Source: Corticium candelabrum (taxonomy: Eukaryota > Porifera > Homoscleromorpha > Homosclerophorida > Plakinidae). Taken from it: a stretch of DNA of 64,000 nucleotides. A model generated the notes under the pieces. The model saw only the letters and a list, made by a program, of their open reading frames with translations. It was not told the DNA's origin and ran no database searches. Positions 12,001 to 21,409 of this stretch are shown here, piece by piece. The translations under genes and the position numbers were made by a program. How positions within the stretch are numbered: the stretch's first letter is position 1; the number at the start of each line of letters is the position of its first letter. The stretch covers positions 632,001-696,000 of the forward strand of contig NC_085092.1 of the NCBI RefSeq assembly GCF_963422355.1, in the 5' to 3' direction.

Positions 12001-12248
12001 ACGAACAGAGCGAGAAGATACTTTTGTTCGTTAGATCGTATGTCTTCCATTCTCTCTTTCCAAACGTCTTCGACAGTTTGACACGCTTCTTTTAGTTCTT
12101 GTGGAGAGCCCATCTCGTTAGGACTCGGGTCGTCGGTAAGGGAGCTCATTTCCACGAGACGACAATCTATTGGCCCAGAGCCATCGGAGAGCTGCTCCAC
12201 AAAAAGAGAAACCAACCGGCTTACGAGTGAACTGCATTGCGGTTCCAT
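3..12248 (-). CDS. RNF213/mysterin-like giant AAA+ protein, single exon, 3' part beyond window
   Basis: One open frame covers 4,082 codons from the Met at 12248 to the left edge, with no stop. I re-translated 3-3720 line by line and spot-checked the rest. The Met is the first in frame after a stop at 12333-12335. Three P-loops match the RNF213 AAA core: GAAGSGKT (7752-7775, Lys about residue 1498, AAA2-like), GETGVGKT (6627-6650, Lys about 1873, AAA3-like) followed by Walker B VVVFFDEVNT near 6055-6085, and GAPGLSKT (5232-5255, Lys about 2338, AAA4-like) followed by LLDDSGLPN and a sensor-type SNRPFDAANANR stretch. Residues 1 to about 1490 form a helical N-terminal arm. In vertebrates this family is a cytosolic dynein-like AAA ATPase and ubiquitin ligase acting at lipid droplets and on intracellular pathogens; that role is known for the family, not shown here. 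Human RNF213 has 5,207 residues and dozens of exons, so a single exon is odd. No C3HC4 RING is visible in the translated part; the E3 end may lie beyond the window. Confidence 0.88.
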   Translation of the reverse strand, partial: MEPQCSSLVSRLVSLFVEQLSDGSGPIDCRLVEMSSLTDDPSPNEMGSPQELKEACQTVEDVWKERMEDIRSNEQKYLLALFVAARLDQLRESGKIAHLDTCGVAMRERLRDVTHLLDQSRYRNFRDLLSSTSQAVQNTMYRYVKKAVVEFALEINSRDFQPAPGEIDEKVHYTLAAEVARQFFGYARLYFTVSVFLQDSTHNSALNWEPLISQLKWTGPRDAFIKEFRSFLSQEQGVIPLSGGIFVEIALDIVNRRETACYHNYVHDLMHNIRDFYVNNLLSKEHLLQIAEEFWLRYGSRVASKEVFHDVDQVWVPLLAFFVTHFWDDKRVAKYIEGIVKKLFQKPSSFQDIAKLFHKVVDTMKYLVWAKEETRRHKESLKAFSKAVFSASRLNRPSASVSSEDILACYKSLTESHQFCQFTLLQCFQLPPDCLQLTFGTKIVQLTSTPHNRRICKRFALLLDEAKGWGLMYELNDCLQSIFDLLHRKLKDNSSPSRNATVFKFISYSKKYLQCIPALESISFTFWSSSEESNIEEYVLQEVPEAMRAFRHCSDIVARTPNCLPVKAWTSYCKFAAGLLESWASVPGHLSPEFIPKLLSALTVDYELSNFITATVYQELFKALRNGCGGKTVNIPSSAQLLSVMQSIHQMETQEPSVHELSWMEEFDQLLSSVREEVDDLYEIITKDRFNFGRLQALLYRKNDINELLRVFGLPQPQWKQLSDFDTIRQNLRMLGSLLRILLMHPFQRNKVQDVVHDLDKVLVVSDATFEELSQLDNRAESLLGPLYYECLDYNESLDSKMNARSYLEYFEKEKKCLFEGFCQALVPLKVTEVDDSGETWYKTICAWLKDVHCMIKKLLDGSIKLFEIPQSQKFRDVLCDRSRLEHEMTILGSHPYYQSAKESTVRLCESLRMTRLIVSIPELIETLGMMEVVDEKDEDFAFLIDIGKQTIQYLTLEEILCKEPYQRLARLFSDLPGECIDVMKEAGKYTAVVKFFRDHDFHSESGSTDFLHIKENMTMRVRGDAFKSDLLNAVIVCKECVEPLRSTRSTLKHVIETAKGCTYEWREATKFLQLVNENMVQVQRMFSKEMTSAHEDATELACYLARLGVLELSLQPSVERRQRCKLMYKIPSQQLSESVSLQGEEIETFNLLLAFESNRPQTNDNQLVLSSVVAMLHEVLQIADIAQRLVDLSHPKKRESKPITIEFTSQQVSALRLDLQYELKQWNNTVELVQKKCDILKVLSQDEVAHMMDLLMGSKEIDPSKPETAAAQVRRFMSYIYSITSMITSETEQHLQDAAVVALHEILRGETSADNLTEEMQRRLFSVIGALTEMKIPVQDNKGTFFSCRFARERVCSANVLLFLVKALSSSHKLLSHYQLLWCSPLTSSAELQSFCSRITACSGVSFAFVGVDCLSLEIRQELELYQQQLRRHPHGDVYFLSVDVGPGQLHPYDMKVHEDVTVNLTQVRHSWKALKSELGVQTPTVTAVSGAAGSGKTHFILNQLETIGWANVRLTINEAVDTSKMVQQLSTLPDEAVVFIAISAEVDPSFVNKFMFCLFVCGTLQQDDKSHSLFALPKQSRWQVFIEVPFETEWKLSCDDVLVKRFPMVYFVADDIKRIDKNTAYHVSSAELRLAECVDMLSHWSSRTAAKVSGLLMKDLPDAGDLLVKMNSDSKQLSEKDARVILKYLADKELPSVSGHAITNRTVISFFFKLLSKRFAVFSDKVLIESVRYPIYRRFPEMLYKQFVKEAAFLCTPHLSCLFEKCKPLLNFSSDSGHVSFYPFYKGQMLPVEIGDIAGDADKQLRTKSETERLEAHLGWMLGVPSKDVSAILNRRRFVLTEDYCYKMILIHQRKCARVPLIIEGETGVGKTFLLETYAELLNWQAHQGRDQANSLMLTRQVSNWLRLEVIPELPRTLNLPYEMGQDLYIEKFDEKGLVEEVWILIAEKLNNSSQNQSDQDLYDKVVQSMIDYIRRCYEYYPILKPISPSMAQLLNHDKRLNVEESSRLLRLFLSSPRHSLFFKLLVHPGLQPLQIFDFLSDAVELAQKLSDWTVVVFFDEVNTASCPGVFKEITVDHAMRGQILPDNLFIVAAINPYRKAPSTEIRETAFPSVPRTDYNVMKLPDVMDSLLWKYGEFNINYAKIYIRRKIQLEKDLLAAKKPEQEAGKKEETTKLISSGLQEKFTEMLHTAIRFCYERLGKNTVSQRDVERVFALLPFMYHYGLAETTRNDPNKEKRFHEALCLTIALAFVWRLPVEKTAGHVSRDEIYGSDYFNDPSIAHIVQGHVDAFVTPQHFHLPEGIALTRALKENVFAVVAAVQTGVPLAIVGAPGLSKTLSLQIARNNLKGPKVSPREFCRQFSALDSFYHHCSEFSEASHIELTFHKAIKRQEWYDSMQDTGCTRCVVLLDDSGLPNEKKMVLKCLHPFLDEPRVSFVAASNRPFDAANANRMITVYRSRLTDEDHYRLAVGCLGLEKVALSPDSKALLRSICRGLSEILDSEVDNRKPFHYRDFIHVFRCLHRHSCLTQQPTGPHLTIDPRLLLRSLEENLNGLTASDFDNLVAKFFTAIVPGLTDKRWMSLRAPYPYRNTVTILEEVEAERQKNKDKLWTGHLLAPRFTMIIDATDDLSSLQLLFHYGLLNRSSCRVFRISDLSEDRTEAQTVKTLNALCYALEEETTAVFVNCKRLEGSLYELLNQSFRGCRHLSPNEAAYANIVVGASVYPCKVNARFHCVVVMTEQEALKTPAPFLSRFAKFRLSPSDFLHWRLRSLPSHVAASVDSWTRYARAFVDYYREESLVGLNRTATIDLTVLAGLNWNSLFMSSEQMARLRVGSYESQRAIQTRVRDDSEWSKVAVVSRLLQLATPESIVLNFSQTEPSFRRLMASLYFDSSRHCDISFVVSQLLRDRSRVEGDRETSIDLLSTRKFLLYSRSNKSLCNVSQNIAELFGQENISRLSVASDLKSRNAIAQFLETFLCDDSKMIAVIVVDVLSAIDVRLLCQLIDDADHLALGNSSSSSSKFIGDYCVRNTLPLSSNRSFILILHFPGEQIFSPGVISARFMNGWDTFFVQQTDAVSQRILRGIATICAQTAEDVSTEKSSSNYTVAMTNVICDDSVWSYLLQDSILWFCSRIRMMNESSVNLMYNRLVAVVRDFYTQLNRSNGIGTMTSCLRLVLTSHPVIEEIIQQQVVKNCNVSAMSHLIITSARQVFSKRSFFSLADLLVGHVKQFTREVFSTVFICLSEDFGLSTLMQVSLADQSLSVSPDILRFLLTVGVQRQLDQQCQPLELLLHAHTIVYRTPLFSYIRHQVQEALGNENSDMGAETDLSLAQNYQIIAQLAAMIGDSYLEDVVTLVCTDGVMVEGCESSVRIVTEWLQLEFNDELEDKITFIETAVQRHREEMMMIYKAAMSVQTLGKEDILLSSVLETKTRSSLVDSLHRKICEIFMVFWMGHSDDIGSLQSWLVSVQNYFRSRSAQSLRGNDLGWLTMYYTLTTACVLVVFTLSAESSSVSRLLGLIRQQTTSTTCLRSVISSLGVIVSSDIFDDCDRSAVYIQTLRQLAVSIPRSAAARVLKDVKELLHVFNGEGIPSKVQLKQLHYNDLFVTLVQHIDMDNVSWRSLLEEVLEESCSTVCRGCHRGTAYFPMGYPERDRSSECLKKPIADSYFAYHLKAIPVSSASNEIVRKVLFERTTSTSASLMESIESAAVQYRCILDAVRTLQSVDDNEDIVGGNAKYDTLQHLVFFCWGRNETLVDSISGSQLSFSDSHASSLDSLTGNQLLFLDYALSSVGTAKIIGLLNASSHDLLNRALAPALDRQAFGEVPDCYNPAVDDDLIIKESLEVFPKVRLMWKEMQWPSVYIPNTYYLKLREQCSKYLEESPDFVVQRQYRQTLKMLVLLQTSRIVCGGKHTQPPSVKDVLDKTDILQWSEGERRVLKFLVSPAQHLETLGLQQSSPVFRSLSYLRGSSDLEKYIRITCLNHLLLTVGLGEAESYFWSLMFHPSQLVERYVFGGTTISADEVISRDIKLDFCHQYDERGQPLRINKFLSLQSVRIITAMTFASLLWYVILHDAEETVGECFSV

Positions 12249-13118
12249 GTCTGCAACTCTACGGTAGGGGCGACAAACACGGGAACTTGTAGGCACGCCT
12301 GACCTCACGTGACCATAATAGACTAGGTAAATCTAGCAACTGCTGCCGTGTATTCACCCTTGATTCAATAGCCTACTGCACAGTACCTTACAACTGTAGA
12401 GCAGCTACATAAGCACAACACTCCTAAACAAATAATTTTTCTGATAAAATACAAACACAAAAATACCGTAAACAAACTGACATCAGACACAACAAACCGA
12501 GGCTAAGTTTCACACTGAAGTCAAACCTACAGTAACTTGCAGACTAGATATCAGTATATTTATTATTTAATTAAGTAAAAATTAACTAAGTTAAGTTACA
12601 TATCACAGATAATTATCAATGTCTCCATCATTTCATTTTTTCTATCACGTCACGTGAACTAGCCTAGCTAGAGTCTAAACTACTGGGTCTGCAATTAATT
12701 AACTTAGAGAAAACTAGACAAGACGACAGACTTGCACAACATCTCAGAAATTGAATGCGCAGTAATCAAGAATGCCAATAACTATGAAATGAATTACGGG
12801 ACTAGACTGGACCTTGTAGACTAGATGTTGCTGCTAGCAACGCGAGTCTTTCATGCTGCATGTAGTCTCGCGTAGCAAGACTGTTTATAAATAGTTCAAC
12901 AATTCCTGGGTCATATCACACATCTCGTTCAATTCTCCAGGCCTCTCGCGCTAAATGTAGCCTGTTGCTTGGATCCCGTATGATGTAGCCAGACACGCCT
13001 TTCGGACAACTCTAATTCAGAGACTGTACATCAGCGTTACAACGCTTATACAGAAAATAAGATTTATAAAAGTCTCATACGTTACTCATTTTGCTAAAAA
13101 TTATTTTAGTGTAAACTA
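12249..13118. other. Spacer upstream of the RNF213-like gene
   Basis: This is AT-rich non-coding sequence between the RNF213-like start and the MULE element. It must hold the promoter of the minus-strand gene; a CACGTG E-box-like hexamer lies at about 12306-12311, but no clear TATA box or initiator could be assigned. A TAGTCTCGCGTAGC motif at about 12863 is the end sequence of a MITE family seen elsewhere in the window (31418, 33549, 34253, 57984, 60291). No gene was seen. Confidence 0.5.
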
Positions 13119-14372
13119 GCAAATTTTTTTGGGTCCACTTCACACACACATCCCGGATATATAGCCCGGATAAGTTTAACTTACACGTGCACGGTAGACC
13201 ATTCTCACGTGCACGCATGTTGGATCATGCATGATTTAGTGGTTCGAAATGTGTTGTTATGCTGACAGATCGTGGGAATTGCGCTTTCTCTGCGAGCAGT
13301 TACCACACTCAGTAAACAGCAGTGGCTAGTGAAAGGAGAGCCCCAATATGGGGAATGTTGGTTGCTACAAACCGTTTTCTTTGCAGAAATCGACTTTCTC
13401 GAGAAACATTTGACTCCAGAAAAGCTTTTCGTGATGCAACTATTATACAAGACGACAGAGGTTTGTACATTCTGCTAGTTAATTGATATTAGTTAATTAA
13501 GTAATTATTAATTTATTAGAATACAGTACTTAGTAACATTAAAGCACAATTTATGTATTTATGGTAGTATTTTTGAACCTTAAATGTGATTTAATAAATA
13601 GTAATTCATAATTTATATGTGTATATATACAGTAGTGGACAAAGTATTTGCCAGGCAAGAAATTTCAAGGGTTTTCAGGATGTTTGTGTTTGGGTGGAAG
13701 CACAAAATATTAATAAAGCGACTTCTTGGTCAATGTTTGTCATGCAATAGGAAAATCAAGACTAATTGGTACGGAATTGAGTCTAAATCAGTTGGTTGTT
13801 GCAATTTAATTAAGATTATTGTTACAACCTAGTTAAAACAGATTAATTAAGTTTACATTACAACTTATCAAAGCATATTCAATGCAAACAATATTACAAC
13901 CTTTGAAAACAAACCAACTTATCAATTTCTGCTCATATCAGCACTTATTTCCATTCTGTAGTCCAGAATATGATGAAAAATCAACAACAAAAACTACCCG
14001 GCAAATTCTTTTGTCCACTACTGTATATACTAGTAACTATTGCAGAAGAACCTGTTTATTAATCATGTACTCTTCTGTTACTGAAATTAATTTGTTTGCA
14101 TAAGAAATGTATGGCAAACAGGCTGGATTACAGGAAGTTGTTGATCCGGACAGTCTGTTGCCACAGAACACAGTTTTTCATTAGCTTACAATACATAGAA
14201 TCAATCCATGATCCATTTTAACAATAAAATTAAAACACACACAATGGAGATGCCTATTTCCCTAGTGGGTGCACAGTTTGCTGGACATAAAACTGGAATG
14301 ACTTGTTCTGAACACTCATTCTGAACACTAATTACAATCTGTTTCTCTCTTTATATCAAGGAATATTAACAT
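13119..14372 (+). repeat. Left terminal inverted repeat of the MULE-like element
   Basis: It pairs with 21053-22129 in inverted orientation. The outer part (13119 to about 13620) and the inner part (about 14026-14372) both match the other arm at high identity; they are separated by a 394-bp mariner-type MITE that is absent from the right arm. Excluding the insertion the arm is about 850 bp. Confidence 0.85.
13630..14023. mobile_element. Tc1/mariner-type MITE nested in the left TIR
   Basis: The ends are CAGTAGTGGACAAAGTATTT and, inverted, CAGTAGTGGACAAAAGAATT, flanked by TA dinucleotides at 13628-13629 and 14024-14025, as expected for Tc1/mariner integration. There is no transposase inside. 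The right TIR has a different insertion at the same point, which confirms it as a later insertion. Confidence 0.85.
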
Positions 14373-14658
14373 AAACAGTTTCCTCAACTCAAAAATCTTG
14401 TATCCTTGTACAGTTTAGATGGCATTAGGGGTATTTGTTTTCAAACTTATTGTCAGATTGTAGTTTCTCCTTGTTCTCTGGTGGATTCATTTGGGGATAA
14501 TGTTTCTGTTGAACGTGTTGGTTGTAGTTTCGGCTTTCATGAACAAACTTGGACGTCCTGCTGATGCTGGACGGGTAGAAAAGGACTTGAAGTGTCGTCT
14601 AGCTACAGCAATAGGTTGTACTCGAATCTTTTTCTTTTGTTTTCTGACTCCCACCTCT
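14373..14658. other. Transposon interior, non-coding
   Basis: Short AT-rich stretch between the left TIR and the transposase C-terminus; nothing else was recognised. Confidence 0.4.
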
Positions 14659-17159
14659 TTACCAAACATGTGTAGAGCAGAAAGCAGTCGCTACTGTGTA
14701 CCAGGTGAGTGGATTCCTTTGCCTTGTAGTTTTCAATAATTGGAACAAAACCGTTTCTACTGCAGCTATGAAGCTGTCTGTGACATGACTTTCATGCAGT
14801 CCGTCCTTGATATCTTTAGTGACCTGTAGTACTCTTTCAATGACGTCCCTTGACTTTTCATAGCTTCCTCTGTTAATTGGTTGTGCTTGATCTCTTTGAA
14901 ATGTATTGCTAAAATCAATGTTGTCGTCAGCTGCAGTTGCCACTTCAGTTGTTTCACAGGAACAAGGAGCAGTTTTTTCAAAGGAATGTGTGATATCTTC
15001 GTCAGACCAGTTCATACTGATGGATGAGACTTTAGATGTTCTTCTTCAGCTTTTTGGTGGACACTACTGTAAAAGGAAATGGGTTGGCAGTGCTAATGCC
15101 ACTGCTGCAAAAAGCTGACGGCCTTGAGGTGAATTATTTGGGATAGTTTTGACACTGCTTTTGTGATACTTCATTGCTGCTGCAAATTGGTATTTGCAAG
15201 GTTGACTTTGCATTTCGATGGGACAGGTGCACTCTCCCAGTTGTAAGTCTACTACCACATTGTATTCTTATCTGACTGACTCACAACAGTGTAAACGTCT
15301 GGGTCATCTGATGCAACAATGTCGTCAGATGGAATGGTGTACGCTTTTACTCCTGTCACAGTAAATCTTGTAGAGACAAAATGATCTAATCTGTTTGTGG
15401 CAACAGATATTAAACGTCGCTGGTAATACAGTTCGCGAGTCTGTGTGAGAAGATTGAACATTTGTACCACATTCCAAGCTTTATTCCTTTGGAAAAGGAT
15501 GTCTTTTCTGATGCGTATGATAGCCTCTGAATAATGGTTAGTATAGTTGCCTCGTGTGGGAAAGCTCTTTCAGAAACACACAGCCCATTCTTTCCTTTGT
15601 TGCCAGTAATCACCTAGTCTCTTTTTGAATGTCTGAAAAGGGCTTTTGTCTACTTCATGTTTAATTTCAGTCAATGCTTGCTCACTTGGGGCATAAACAA
15701 GTTGTTTTGTTAGTGTCATACAGGTAATTCTGTCTGTACCACAGATACCAGAATTTGAGCTCCAAGCCATCTTCATATAGTTTGTAAAAAATGAAAGACA
15801 TGTAGGTGTAATTCCGCTTGAGGTCATGTACTCTTTAGAGCAATCCATTCGCTTGCACATTCATCTGTCAGTAATGCTAGTGGTTCAAGATTTGGGCCTC
15901 TTCCAAAAAAATGCACACTTGGACAGTATGTGGCACATTGCTGTAAACCCTGCTGACAAGGTAACAGCATCTTCACTGGATGTCATAACTGCAGCAAGTG
16001 GTAGAGCTCCTACTGATGTGCCGCAGCTAAGTATGAACACAGCTGTGTTCAAGTTATCAAGAGTGGCTGTTGAGTCACAAAAGACTAGCTTTGCACTTTG
16101 TGTGACCATTTCATGGACTCTGGCCATGAGAGGAGTGACTAGAGCTAAAAGGAAGGGCATGGCATCAGTCTTTCTGGTTTTTGGTTTAGGTTCGTCCATG
16201 TTCATTGCAGCTGCTGCTTCATAAGGTTGAAGAAATACTCGCCCACCCTCTTTTTCATGTTCCTTGTTGTATCGTTGTACTTCCTCGAGCAGTCGTTCAA
16301 ACACAGCCTCTCCATCTTCTGGTCCAATGTTGTCTGATTGCCATTTTCTAAAGAGGCGTTGAATGTCTCGTACATTTGGGGTTATGGCTCTGTCGGCAAG
16401 AGTGCTCTCAACTACTCGTGGATCACTTTTCAGTTGGAGTTGGATCAAGTATTCATGTTTTGCAGAGGCAGCAGAGCTGCCAGACTCAAAGAGACTAATT
16501 TTTGCTTTTTTTCACAGCTTCTGTGACTGGCCTAAAGCTGAGCACATGACCACTGTGGATTGGGTGGTATGTGATTGTTAAGGCAAGATATTCAGGGTGG
16601 TCTGAGATTGTAGATGCCTCTGGTGGGTATACCCTAACTATTAATTAAGTGCTAGGACACATTGACTTTTTGTCTTGTATGGAACAATGTATGGTGGTTT
16701 TCTTTAGTTTGCACTTCCTTTCTGTGGACATTTGTGACATTTTGTTTCCTGTAATGATGACAATGACGAACAGTTTTAAAAAGGAGCCGCCATCCTTTTG
16801 CTTTGAAACCTGTAGTGATTCGATAGGTGGTTTTTGAAACCTCTTCAAAATGTGTAATCCACTGGACAGCTGCAATTGTCACAATTGGCACTTGTCCATG
16901 CTTCTAGAGTAAAGTTGCTTGTTTCAGCTCCTAGGAAACTTTCCAATTCATGCTGACAATAAGAGTCAACAAAATAGTTGTACCGCTGAGGGAGCAAGGG
17001 TATAATACTGGTAGAGAGGCCTGAATCAGATTTGCATTCTTGTTTGGTATCAAGTGAGTGCTCTATATTGGCTTCACTGGTAGTTTGAAATTGTTGAAGT
17101 GTGTTTGTGCTTAAAGTACATCTCTTCACATAAACTGACTGTTGTTCTACTACAGACAT
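14659..17159 (-). pseudogene. SWIM zinc-finger MULE-like transposase, frameshifted
   Basis: Overlapping minus-strand reading frames form one decayed transposase. From the N-terminus they are: 17159-16845; 16891-16652, with a His/Cys-rich FLYWCH/WRKY-like patch; 16448-15885, the catalytic core with CDSTATLDN (first catalytic Asp) and a GALPLAAVMTSSEDA stretch typical of this family; 15860-15570; 15613-15410; 15470-15252; 15258-15064, with a SWIM finger CTCPIEMQSQPCKY; and 15015-14659, the C-terminal tail. The SWIM finger reads CxC...CxY, so the usual His is replaced by Tyr. At least four frameshifts separate the blocks, so it should not make a functional protein. Introns could explain some frame changes but not the overlapping ones. 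Confidence 0.75.
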
Positions 17160-18598
17160 GGAGGTTTCACTGACATTGTCAGCTTCTGTACTCTGTGAAT
17201 GACTCTCAATAGAAGTGCACCAGGTTACATTAGAAAAGAAAGGATTCCTCTTGCCAGCTGAAACGGCCTTAGCGAGAGTTTAAATTTTTTCTACCAACTT
17301 TGTTTGCTTTGTCAGGCATATAGCAGGAGGGCCAATCAGTAGTTGCTTTGCATGGTGAAGCTGCTGAAGAGTTACATTTTCTCCTGAAACTTTGGTCGTG
17401 AAAGTTTTACTCAGACTTAAGCAAAGCTTCTGGCATTCAGGTTGCTTGAGATGGTGGCTTTGGATTTGCTGAGACTGCAAGTTTTCATCAGCTAATATGG
17501 ACTTATCTAGGATATTTGAAATTTTAATTTGATCAGAAAGCAGCCATACTGATTGGCGATAAGGTATTCGTCAGGTAGTGAGTATAAGGGCTTGGTTGAA
17601 GCAGGGTTCTCCCCAGGGCGTTTGAGCGTAGCGTTCAGGGATCAGTGATTTGAGATTGTCTAGATATGCTCCAAATACGGGATAGCAAGTGCATGTGAAG
17701 GAAACGTAATCTTAATGATGTAATTTGCATGTTTAGAACCTGCTTACTAAGTAGGTGGCTTGAAGAAAGCCAATACTGAATAGGACCGCTGATTGACCAC
17801 TTTGCAAAAATTGTTCCAGTCAGATTCCAATGGCTGTGCCACTTCAAAGTGCAAATTCTTTGCCATACAGAACAAGACGTAATGGCTACAATTGTGAAGA
17901 AAAGAGAATCTTTCCTTAGTGTTTCCAAACATTTGTAACCTTGCAGCCATTGCCCATCTAATCCCTGCTTCCACTGCTGACTGTGAGAGGGCTTTTCTGA
18001 ACTGAATAGAATAAAGACACCTCTGAGAAACCCTGTCTGAGCAACAAAATCACAGTGCAGCTGCTGTTTATCTCTATTGAAGGTCCCTGTTTAGAAGACT
18101 TTGACTTTAACGCTGCATGTCTGGAGTGGGCTTCCAAGAGGAACAGGTGCATTACAATATTGTAACAGAGTCAGCATAATTTCATTATATAGTGGACAGC
18201 TTGTAAGATTGAACACAATTTTGCTTATTACTCTCTAACGTAGCAGCAACCTTAGGGTATATACTCAGTCACTGTTTGAAGCAATGATTACGAATAAATA
18301 GTATGTCATTGTGTTTATGCATTCAATTGTGTCACATTGTGTATCTAGCAAGCGTGCACTGCTACTTAGTAGACTAGTTAACAGGTTTGTCAATGCATGG
18401 TTGCAAGTCAAAGCAATATCTTGACTTCAACAGCTTTCCGTGCTAAATTCGTACTCTTCCAACTAATGGGTTACTGATAGCTGACAGCCTGTAAACAACA
18501 ACTAGTATAGACGATTTTCAGCAGCAAGTCTAATATATTGATAATAGATCAGTATTGCAATTGGGACTTTGTCGTGACGTTATTGGATGGGCGTGGTC
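17160..18598 (-). other. Transposon interior with unassigned short minus-strand frames
   Basis: Frames at 17280-17480, 17635-17974 and 17958-18152 on the minus strand may be further decayed transposon coding sequence, but I recognise no motif. The stretch 18153-18598 is AT-rich and shows nothing. Confidence 0.3.
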
Positions 18599-19440
18599 TT
18601 AGGGAAGGGCTAGCGCTACACTTTCCTGAAATCCTGGGGAGAACCCTGGTTGAAGGTAAAGTTTGAGTTTTGCTTTGTCACATAGAAGGACAGGTGTGGT
18701 GAACAGATGTGTGCCCACAGATTCTCTGGAGAAAATGCTACAACTGCCACAAAAACAAAGGCAATAACCCCACAAAGAGAAGAACATGTTTGTATTGGGA
18801 AATTTTTTTGCAATGCCTTGATCATGCGTGTTTTCCATCTTTTCAAATGTCGGCCTATGCATAGGAATCAAATCGTGAATATCCACTCTTTCACCTAAGG
18901 CAGTGCTTACATAGTCCAGTGTTTGTATTAGTTCTACCAACAAGTTGGTAGGAACTGGATATCCCAATGGGTCACCATAGAAGGAAGCTTTTGAATTCGA
19001 ATCTAAAGCAACCACTATCCAATGATTCCCACTCATCAATGTATTTAATGCAACAGAAGATCCAGTTAAGGCATCAATTTGTACATTGACAATCAGGAAT
19101 ATAAGTCTAATCTTCTTTCTGTTGTTCAGAGCTAATGCTATGGATGTGTTCAACGTGAATTAGCAAACTTTGGATAGCACAAGGCAAAGACAATCTTGTG
19201 ATGAGCAATTGAGAAGCGGTGCCATACCTTCAAGCAGTGTATCAGGTAACCATCTGTCACATGCCAGTCTAGGCATTTGGTAGCTACTGTAGTCACGTCA
19301 CCGAATGCCACAGCAGAGGCTGGCTTGTCTGACAGAATTTGTTGAAATTGCTGTATCTTGCTCAGGTCAAGAGTTCAAGATTCAAAGTGTCAGGAATGTG
19401 ACAGACTTTGTTGAACCACTTGTCTTCTTGAATAACCTGT
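18599..19440 (-). pseudogene. Ulp1/C48-type cysteine protease of the transposon, frameshifted
   Basis: The 19153-18599 frame holds the catalytic His in SGNHWIVVALDSN and the Asp in YGDPLGYPVP. The Gln and Cys box, IQTCSSLCGVIAFVFVAV, is in another frame (18846-18616; box at about 18766-18801). A frameshift therefore lies between Asp and Cys. Further upstream (about 19160-19440) another frame reads DVTTVATKCLDWHVTDGYL, resembling the region before the protease core in transposon Ulp1 proteins. Ulp1-type proteases cleave ubiquitin-like modifiers; here the gene is broken. It lies on the same strand as the transposase. Confidence 0.72.
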
Positions 19441-21052
19441 GGGAGGACACCACTTAGACAGGAGTATGGACATTAAATTAAGGAACAAACTTGTTCAACT
19501 CAAAGTATTTTTATTACTTTACTGCAGTTAGGTGGCAGAGTATTACTAATCGACATTTGTAGTTGTGAATTCAGTTAACATGACTAGTGGTGAGCTAATA
19601 TAATTTGTGGTATTCTGGACAGGAACAAATTCTCATGCATGTTGGTTAATATCTACACTGTCTAAACAAGATAGTGTAGGCACACTTTAAAAGAAGCATG
19701 CTTTAGCTATAGGTACTTAGCAAGGATGTGTGGTACATGTGATTACAAGTAACTAGTTCATGTAATGTACAATCTCATAATTAAATGGGACATGAAATGC
19801 TAACTAAAATCATCTAGTCACTTAGACAGAACACTACAATGCGTAGAGAGATTCAAAAATTTACCTGAAGAATGAGATGCTTAATATTTTGCATTGTGTG
19901 TATAGGATGTGTGAAGAATATTGGAAGGTGGATCGGGGAATGACATGTCAAAGTACTCTCTAGCAAAATCTAGCGACTGCTGTGACATTTCTTACCAGAT
20001 TTATGACGTTTGTTTACCAGTTTACAATGCTGTATACGCATAACTCAATCTTAACCAGTTATAGTCATTACCAGTTGGATATAACAGTGTACGCTCTAGA
20101 TGTTGAAGAAAGACTCAAAGTAACATGATAATGTTTTGTGCTTGTATATACGTAGTTCTATTTGTGGTCAATTTGAGCATGGTATAAGATACTGTGAATA
20201 CGCATCATCAACTGCTCCATCTCATCATAGTAAAGAAACACTGCCCTTTGGTATTTATCAAGTTTTGAAACCAGAATTACTGTAACAGCTAGCCCTCATA
20301 TATGGAGCCCTATCTGAGAGCAACTCCCAAGCTAACAGCCAGGGACACAATGAATGGCAGATCGTTTAAGTGAGCATTATAGATATAAATAGATACACCA
20401 TCATGTTGCAAATTTATTCAGAAATCTCTTTCAGCATGGCTGGTCTCCCAAAAGATCCTGCAAATAATCTATCAAATGTACAAAGTACAATAGCTAAAAG
20501 CACTACAAGTCAAAATGCAATGCAGCTATACAAACTTAGTTGCACTCATTTCTTCAGAAAACTGGTCATGGCAGCTCCCTGAAGAAAAGGCACTTTCTGT
20601 GTAAGTCTGTGGAGAACCTCGAAAGATGAACTAAAAATTCAAACCTTCTTTGACTTACAAGTGCAGTACATACAACTGAGACATTGCATGCAAGTACCTT
20701 ATCGAGATCCAGAAAATGTTAATTAATCGAAACATAGGTGAATTATGCCTAAACCACACATGTAATTCGTCTTCTGGCAGGTGCAACAATGGAAGTTATC
20801 CAGGTTACTCATCTAGAATCTGCAACAACCAGAATAAAGAAGTTACGTTGACTCTATTTACAATATTGACTGTGTTAATTAATCAAAGAAATATGAAATG
20901 TATTAAATCAATAAATATTAACTGCAATAATCAATCGACATTTACGATATAAATTTAATTAATAACATTGACTGTAGACATCAATCAAAACTTCCACCAC
21001 TAAATATTAGCTCACCACTACATATTAACTGAATTCACAACAACAAATGTCC
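19441..21052. other. Transposon interior, AT-rich, no recognised gene
   Basis: The stretch is AT-rich with only short open frames (for example 20370-20582 plus), none with recognisable motifs. It lies between the Ulp1 remnant and the right inverted repeat. Confidence 0.4.
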
Positions 21053-21342
21053 TGGATTGTTCATATTCCTTGATCTATAGAGAGGAACAGATTGTAGTTA
21101 GAGTTTTCAGAATGAGTGTTCAGAACAAGTTATTCCTGTTTTATGTTAAAATGGATCATGGATTGCTTCTATTTAAGGCTAATGAAAAACTGTGTTCTGT
21201 GGCAACAGACTGTCCATGGTGCAGATCAACAGCTTCCTGTGATCCTACCTGTTTGCCATACATTTCTTATGCAAACAAATTAATTGCAGTAACAGCAGAG
21301 TACATGATTAATTAAAACGGGTTCTTCTGCAATAGTTACTAG

Positions 21343-21343
21343 T

Positions 21344-21406
<63 letters not shown>
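21343..21406. repeat. (TA)n microsatellite
   Basis: About 32 TA units, located at the insertion point in the right TIR. Confidence 0.95.

Positions 21407-21409
<3 letters not shown>

Noticed and set aside
15826..16224. A 132-codon plus-strand frame inside the transposon
   Set aside because: It is the antisense of the conserved transposase core on the minus strand.
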